Source: JAVKBW01 sp040222995
GTDB taxonomy: Bacteria; Pseudomonadota; Alphaproteobacteria; UBA8366; Aestuariispiraceae
Length of the DNA: 64,000 bases
Assembly: GCA_040222995.1 (NCBI GenBank)
Contig: JAVKBW010000053.1
Coordinates: 186,001 to 250,000, forward strand
Reading direction: 5' to 3'
Part shown: positions 60,288 through 64,000 of the stretch, piece by piece
How the letters are laid out: every line of letters starts with the position of its first letter
How positions within the stretch are numbered: position 1 is the stretch's first letter
The notes under the pieces: generated by a model
Seen by the model: the letters and a program-made list of their open reading frames with translations, nothing else
The model's database searches: none
What the model was told of the DNA's origin: nothing
Made by a program: the position numbers and the translations under genes

Positions 60288-61499
60288 TCACCGTTCGACC
60301 AGTTTAATGCGCTGGTTGTACCAGTTCATAAACGCCGAAATTGACAATGAGATCGCAAGATAGATCAGCAGGATGATGGACATGCATTCCATCTCGCGGC
60401 CGGTCTGGTTCATCGTGATGCCGCCCATGGTCGCCACCAGATCGTAGTAGCCGACCGCAATGGCCAGTGACGAGTTTTTGGTCAGGTTCAGATACTGGCT
60501 GGTCAGCGGCGGGATGATCACGCGCAGGGCCTGTGGAATAATGACAAGCTGCAGGGTCCTGTTGTTTCTTAACCCCAAAGCATGCGCGGCTTCCGTCTGG
60601 CCATGCGAGACGGCCTGAATGCCGCCCCGGACGATCTCTGCGATAAAGGACGATGTGTAAAGCGACAGCGCCAGCCACAACGCCAGAAATTCCGGTTTCA
60701 GCGCAACACCGCCCTGGAAATTAAAGCCTTTCAGTTCCGGGTAGCTCCATTCCCATGGCAGGCCGGTGACGATGAAAACCACAATCGGCAGGCCGATGAT
60801 CAGCCCGAGGCTGACGAACAGCACCGGCGAAATCTTGCCCGTTTCTTCCTGCACTTTCTTGGCGCGCTTTGCGTAGAGATAAGCGCCGACGATGCCGCCA
60901 ATCAAAGCGGCGAAGGCCGCCCAGGCCAGCGGTTGAAATTCAGGGCTCGGTACGTAAAAGCCGCGGTTGGTGAGAAAGAAAATCGATTCTTCAAGCCCGT
61001 CGGTGCCCCGAAAATCGCGCGGCTGCGGCAGGTTGCTGATAATAAAACCATGAACCAGCAGGATCCACAGCAAGACGGGTACGTTGCGGATCAGCTCGAC
61101 ATAACAGTACGAAATCCGGTTCATCAGAAGGTTCTTGCTGAGGCGCAGGACACCGACGATAAATCCGACAACGGTCGCCAGTATGATGCCGCAAACTGCC
61201 ACCAAAAGGGTGTTCAGAAGACCGACCAGGCCGGCAAGAAAATGTGTGTCGCGTGACGTGAAGTCTAAAAAGGGCGAAAACCCGATGTCGTAGCTCGCCG
61301 TATCTCCCAGAAATTCAAACTGAATACCCTTACCCAGGGCATCCAGGTTGACGACAGCGTTTCGTACCAGATATGCGCCAATGCCGAAGACGACGGCCAT
61401 TGTAACGATCTGTATAATGACGCCGCGTGCTTCCTTGTTATTCCAGGCGCGCAGCAGAGCGTTCTGCGAACTGCCTGAAGATGCTTCAATTGTCGCCAT
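60288..61499 (-). CDS. aapQ: general amino-acid ABC transporter permease AapQ
   Basis: A 403-residue permease, the larger partner of AapM, with about eight membrane segments and the coupling loop EAAHALGLRNNRTLQLVIIPQALRVIIPP. Its N-terminal segment LRAWNNKEARGVIIQIVTMA is typical. It is separated from aapJ by 215 bases holding a large hairpin. Confidence 0.95.
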   Translation of the reverse strand: MATIEASSGSSQNALLRAWNNKEARGVIIQIVTMAVVFGIGAYLVRNAVVNLDALGKGIQFEFLGDTASYDIGFSPFLDFTSRDTHFLAGLVGLLNTLLVAVCGIILATVVGFIVGVLRLSKNLLMNRISYCYVELIRNVPVLLWILLVHGFIISNLPQPRDFRGTDGLEESIFFLTNRGFYVPSPEFQPLAWAAFAALIGGIVGAYLYAKRAKKVQEETGKISPVLFVSLGLIIGLPIVVFIVTGLPWEWSYPELKGFNFQGGVALKPEFLALWLALSLYTSSFIAEIVRGGIQAVSHGQTEAAHALGLRNNRTLQLVIIPQALRVIIPPLTSQYLNLTKNSSLAIAVGYYDLVATMGGITMNQTGREMECMSIILLIYLAISLSISAFMNWYNQRIKLVER

Positions 61500-61643
61500 T
61501 GTTCCCCAACCACTGCGCCCTCAATTTTTGACGGGTCTTATTTGGTTTGTCTTTTCCCCGAGTGGCGCATCTTAGTGTTTAGCTGTTCAGTTTTATTGTT
61601 TATCAGTCGATGTTTCCCGGCTTCCCAGACCCGGAAAATGCTG

Positions 61644-61698
61644 CCGGCGGGATGGTGGAAGAGGAGCGTTGAAGCGCCTCGACAACCATGCCCGCCGG
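61644..61698 (-). promoter_or_regulatory. large hairpin between aapJ and aapQ
   Basis: CCGGCGGGATGGT (61644-61656) pairs with ACCATGCCCGCCGG (61685-61698) with one bulged base. The loop carries a second stem (GAGGAGCG / GCGCCTC), so the whole forms one extended structure. It would partly terminate after aapJ or protect its 3' end, giving more binding protein than permease. Confidence 0.75.
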
Positions 61699-61714
61699 TC
61701 AAAGCATTAACGTA

Positions 61715-62734
61715 CTACCGAACCGGCGGCGCGTACAGAAGACCACCATCGGTCCACTGTGCGTTCAAACCGCGGTCGAGACCGATCGGCGTATTCGGGC
61801 CGATGTTCCGGTTGAAGATTTCGGCGTAGTTACCGCGAGCGGCAATAGCCTTGGCGGCCCAGTCCGAGTCGAGGCCGACCATGGCGCCGAAGTCACCTTC
61901 GTTGCCGAGCAGGCGGTCAACATTCGGGTTGCCTGTAGCCTTGGCGGAAAGTTCGCCGACATTGGCCTGCGTCACGCCCAGTTCTTCAGCCGCGATAATG
62001 GCGTTCAGAACCCAGCGCATGGCGTCTGCCCACTGTTCGTCACCCTGTGCGACTGCCGGCCCCAACGGTTCCTTGGAAATGATTTCCGGCAGAAGGACGT
62101 GGTCTTCAGGGTTGTCGAGCGCAGCACGCGTCGCGGCAAGACCGGAACGGTCCGTCGTGTAAACGTCGCAGCGACCCGCCAGATAGTTCGCCTGACCTTC
62201 TTCGTTGGTTTCAATCGGGATCGGCTCATACGAAATGTTGTTCACCCGGAAGAAGTCCGACAGGTTCAGTTCCGTCGTCGTACCGGTCTGGATGCAAACC
62301 GATGCACCGTCCAGTTCCTTCGCGCTTTTCACGCCAAGCGACTTCGGAATGATGAAACCCTGGCCATCATAGTAGTTAACGCCCAGGAAGGTGAGCTTCA
62401 GGTCGGCGTCACGGCTCATCGTGATGGTCGTGTTGCGGTACAGGACGTCGCCTTCACCGGCACTCAGCGCGGTAAAGCGCGTCTTACCGGTCGTCGGAAC
62501 GAATTTTACCTTGTTCGGGTCACCCAGTACGGCTGCTGCCGCCGCACGGCAGAAATCGACATCGAAACCCTGCCACTGGCCGCTTTCATCCGTGTAGGCG
62601 AAGCCAGCCAGGCCGGTCGTGACGATGCAGTTCAGTTCTCCCCGTGCCTTGACGTCGTCCAATGTGCCTGCAGTTGCGATTGTGGACCCTAGGGCCAAAG
62701 CTGCACCTGCGACAAAGAGCGATTTGAGGTTCAT
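61715..62734 (-). CDS. aapJ: general amino-acid ABC transporter substrate-binding protein AapJ
   Basis: A 339-residue periplasmic binding protein with a signal peptide (to about residue 22, ...STIATA). The family start TLDDVKARGELNCIVTTGLAGFAYTDESGQWQGFDVDFCRA and the later TDRSGLAATRAALDNPEDHVLLPE are present. It captures a broad range of L-amino acids. AAAGGAG precedes the ATG. It is the first gene of the aap operon. Confidence 0.95.
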   Translation of the reverse strand: MNLKSLFVAGAALALGSTIATAGTLDDVKARGELNCIVTTGLAGFAYTDESGQWQGFDVDFCRAAAAAVLGDPNKVKFVPTTGKTRFTALSAGEGDVLYRNTTITMSRDADLKLTFLGVNYYDGQGFIIPKSLGVKSAKELDGASVCIQTGTTTELNLSDFFRVNNISYEPIPIETNEEGQANYLAGRCDVYTTDRSGLAATRAALDNPEDHVLLPEIISKEPLGPAVAQGDEQWADAMRWVLNAIIAAEELGVTQANVGELSAKATGNPNVDRLLGNEGDFGAMVGLDSDWAAKAIAARGNYAEIFNRNIGPNTPIGLDRGLNAQWTDGGLLYAPPVR

Positions 62735-63263
62735 TTGCGAACACTCCTTTTTCTGTTGTTGCGATATGTTACGTGCCTCTCACTTGGGAAAGTCGCGCAA
62801 AATGGACGTCGATTCTGGTGTCCATATCACGTTACGATGCCCAAATTTTCCGGCTTGTAAAGCCAGTCAACCGCCGCCTTTCGGCGTCTAACTGGCTAGA
62901 AAGCCCCCTGTGTTGCCCTGGCGATTGTTTTTATTACGACCATTCCTGCCCTGTTTTTCGCAACAGTTTTGCAGGTCCGGCTATCGGTTTCGCCAACCAA
63001 CGATAACAGCCTGACATCGCAGATTGCATTTTTCCAGTCTTAAGTTGGAAAGAGATTCCGGGTCGATGACGAAATATTGCCGGTTTTCATCGCGACTCTG
63101 CCGCAGCGGGTCTGCCCTGCACTCGCCGTTTCTACCTTTTTCTCCCGGTCACAGGCGTATAAAATTCAATAATATCAAACGGGTGTGGGGAATTGGCACA
63201 AAACATGCTTGCCGATAAGGCGCGGATGTACCGCAGACGAGACCATGTGCAAGGAGAAGTACA
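62735..63263. other. 529-base intergenic region between aapJ and the 130-aa gene
   Basis: A divergent promoter region. The main structure is a hairpin at 62860-62896 (AGCCAGT/ACTGGCT outside, CGCCG/CGGCG inside) within the aapJ upstream region, where regulators of amino-acid uptake could act. AT-rich patches occur near 62930-63010 and 63160-63190. No believable gene and no known riboswitch pattern were seen. Confidence 0.5.
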
Positions 63264-63656
63264 ATGTCGCCACAAGAAATGGGCGAAAAGATATTTCGGC
63301 AGAATGACGCCGGGACATTGATCGACGATATGGCCCAGCCATTTCTCGACCTCGCCGAGAAATTCGAAATTGCCCGGCTGAACGAACTGGACGACAAGGA
63401 CTGGTACGCCATTCTTGAATCCAACATGTTCGTCTGGCGGTTTGTCGCAAATTACCTGCCTCGCCAACTGCGCGATGACGTGCCGGAAGAAATGGGCGCA
63501 TTATTGGTTCGCATCAGTGAGTTCATGATGCAGGCCGGCAGCGAATTGCGGTCGAACCGGGACGATACGTTGATCCAGCGTGTTATCGAGCTGAACCTGA
63601 ATATGTGCAACCAGATCCTGGCGCTGCACGATCAGATGCGCGAAAACGCCGCCTAA
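63264..63656 (+). CDS. 130-residue protein of unknown function
   Basis: A predicted all-helical, acidic soluble protein (EKIFRQNDAGTLIDDMAQPF, then ELDDKDWYAILESNMFVWRF) with no motif I can name. A strong AAGGAG site 8 bases before the ATG supports the start. It stands alone between the aap promoter region and a glycosyltransferase gene in the same direction. Confidence 0.75.
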   Translation: MSPQEMGEKIFRQNDAGTLIDDMAQPFLDLAEKFEIARLNELDDKDWYAILESNMFVWRFVANYLPRQLRDDVPEEMGALLVRISEFMMQAGSELRSNRDDTLIQRVIELNLNMCNQILALHDQMRENAA

Positions 63657-63661
63657 ACCGG

Positions 63662-63690
63662 ATTTCCGGCCCGGTATTCCGGCCGGAAAT
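63662..63690 (+). terminator. candidate terminator after the 130-aa gene
   Basis: ATTTCCGGCC (63662-63671) pairs with GGCCGGAAAT (63681-63690) over a 9-base loop, directly after the stop. A second small CGCC/GGCG hairpin follows near 63696-63713. No T-run. Confidence 0.55.
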
Positions 63691-63808
63691 AGAACCGCCG
63701 CCTTGTCGCGGCGCTTACCCCACCGTACTCTCCCCGGAACGAGGGGGCGCGGAGTGCCGACGCTTGCCGTCTGTGCATTATCGCCAGCATGTATTGGTGC
63801 GGGATTTC

Positions 63809-64000
63809 ATGACTCCAGTTTCAAGATCCGATGCAGCGGGCGGGCCGCCGTCTTCCGATCCGTCTAGACCGCATCTTCATATCATTACCGACCTCGATAT
63901 CGGCGGCGCCGAGCGCATGCTGGTCAATTATCTTACGCTCCGTGACGACAGGGATACGCCGGCGGTGGTCCTGTCGATCAAGACGCCCGGCGTTATGCGC
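63809..64000 (+). CDS. GT4-type glycosyltransferase, N-terminal fragment (cut by window edge)
   Basis: An open frame of 64 codons runs off the window. After a Pro/Ser-rich leader the segment HLHIITDLDIGGAERMLVNYL has the GGAE/GGxE loop at the end of the first beta-strand that marks the acceptor-binding domain of GT4 (WaaG/Cps-type) glycosyltransferases. It probably builds a surface polysaccharide. The start codon is the first in-frame ATG; there is no strong ribosome site, so it is provisional. Confidence 0.7.
   Translation, partial: MTPVSRSDAAGGPPSSDPSRPHLHIITDLDIGGAERMLVNYLTLRDDRDTPAVVLSIKTPGVMR

Overview
The window reads as a chromosomal segment of a GC-rich alphaproteobacterium, probably a free-living Rhodospirillales-type or related marine/soil lineage. 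Evidence: the ruvCAB-ybgC-tolQRAB-pal-cpoB-tilS-ftsH-glmM gene order, an aapJQMP general amino-acid ABC operon, zapA followed by a 6S RNA and a 5-formyl-THF cyclo-ligase gene, a DUF1127 protein, a class Ia ribonucleotide reductase, and dispersed palindromes of the GACCCCGGC..GCCGGGGATC type common in these genomes. No rRNA, tRNA, CRISPR array, transposase, integrase or phage structural gene was seen.

Layout. 1-15.6 kb: a class I fructose-bisphosphate aldolase (cut by the window edge), a DMT exporter with a small membrane protein, palindromic repeats, a creatinase, a large unknown membrane protein, a TetR/SDR divergent pair with two visible operators, a class II glutamine amidotransferase, an ABC exporter, a purine permease, and a transketolase-GAPDH-thiol dioxygenase operon. 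15.9-18.7 kb: coiled-coil protein, ZapA, 6S RNA, 5-FTHF cyclo-ligase, a YmdB-type phosphoesterase and an Hpt-like protein. 19-33.4 kb: the conserved core of YebC, RuvCAB (Holliday junction resolution), the whole Tol-Pal envelope-constriction system with YbgC and CpoB, TilS, FtsH, a DUF1330 protein and GlmM. 33.4-41.3 kb: cold-shock protein with a structured leader and a 47-aa basic protein, a secreted seven-repeat Cys protein, GST, a MocR regulator, DUF1127, and a small-molecule cluster (threonine dehydratase-like, PhzF, GNAT, Ada-like methyltransferase, RidA). 41.3-45 kb: CysQ and the divergently arranged AMMECR1/MEMO/radical-SAM trio. 44.9-46.2 kb: an AT-rich, probably acquired orphan gene with a four-Cys motif. 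46.5-51.8 kb: a Kef-type antiporter, a GNAT, a membrane/2Fe-2S/cyclase fusion co-transcribed with a secreted YxxD-repeat protein, and a HupE/UreJ metal permease. 52-55.3 kb: nrdAB, with a matched pair of NrdR boxes and three DnaA-box-like sites upstream. 55.3-58.2 kb: SRAP/YedK protein, TAXI solute-binding protein, ketopantoate-reductase-like enzyme. 58.3-62.7 kb: aapJQMP. The right end holds an unknown 130-aa protein and the start of a GT4 glycosyltransferase.

Most of the window is ordinary housekeeping. The items most worth a second look are the redox-type cyclase fusion (48719-50374), the AMMECR1-MEMO-radical SAM locus (42170-44951), the AT-rich four-Cys gene (44948-46165), the layered nrdAB promoter, and the C-terminal clamp-binding-like motif on the SRAP protein.
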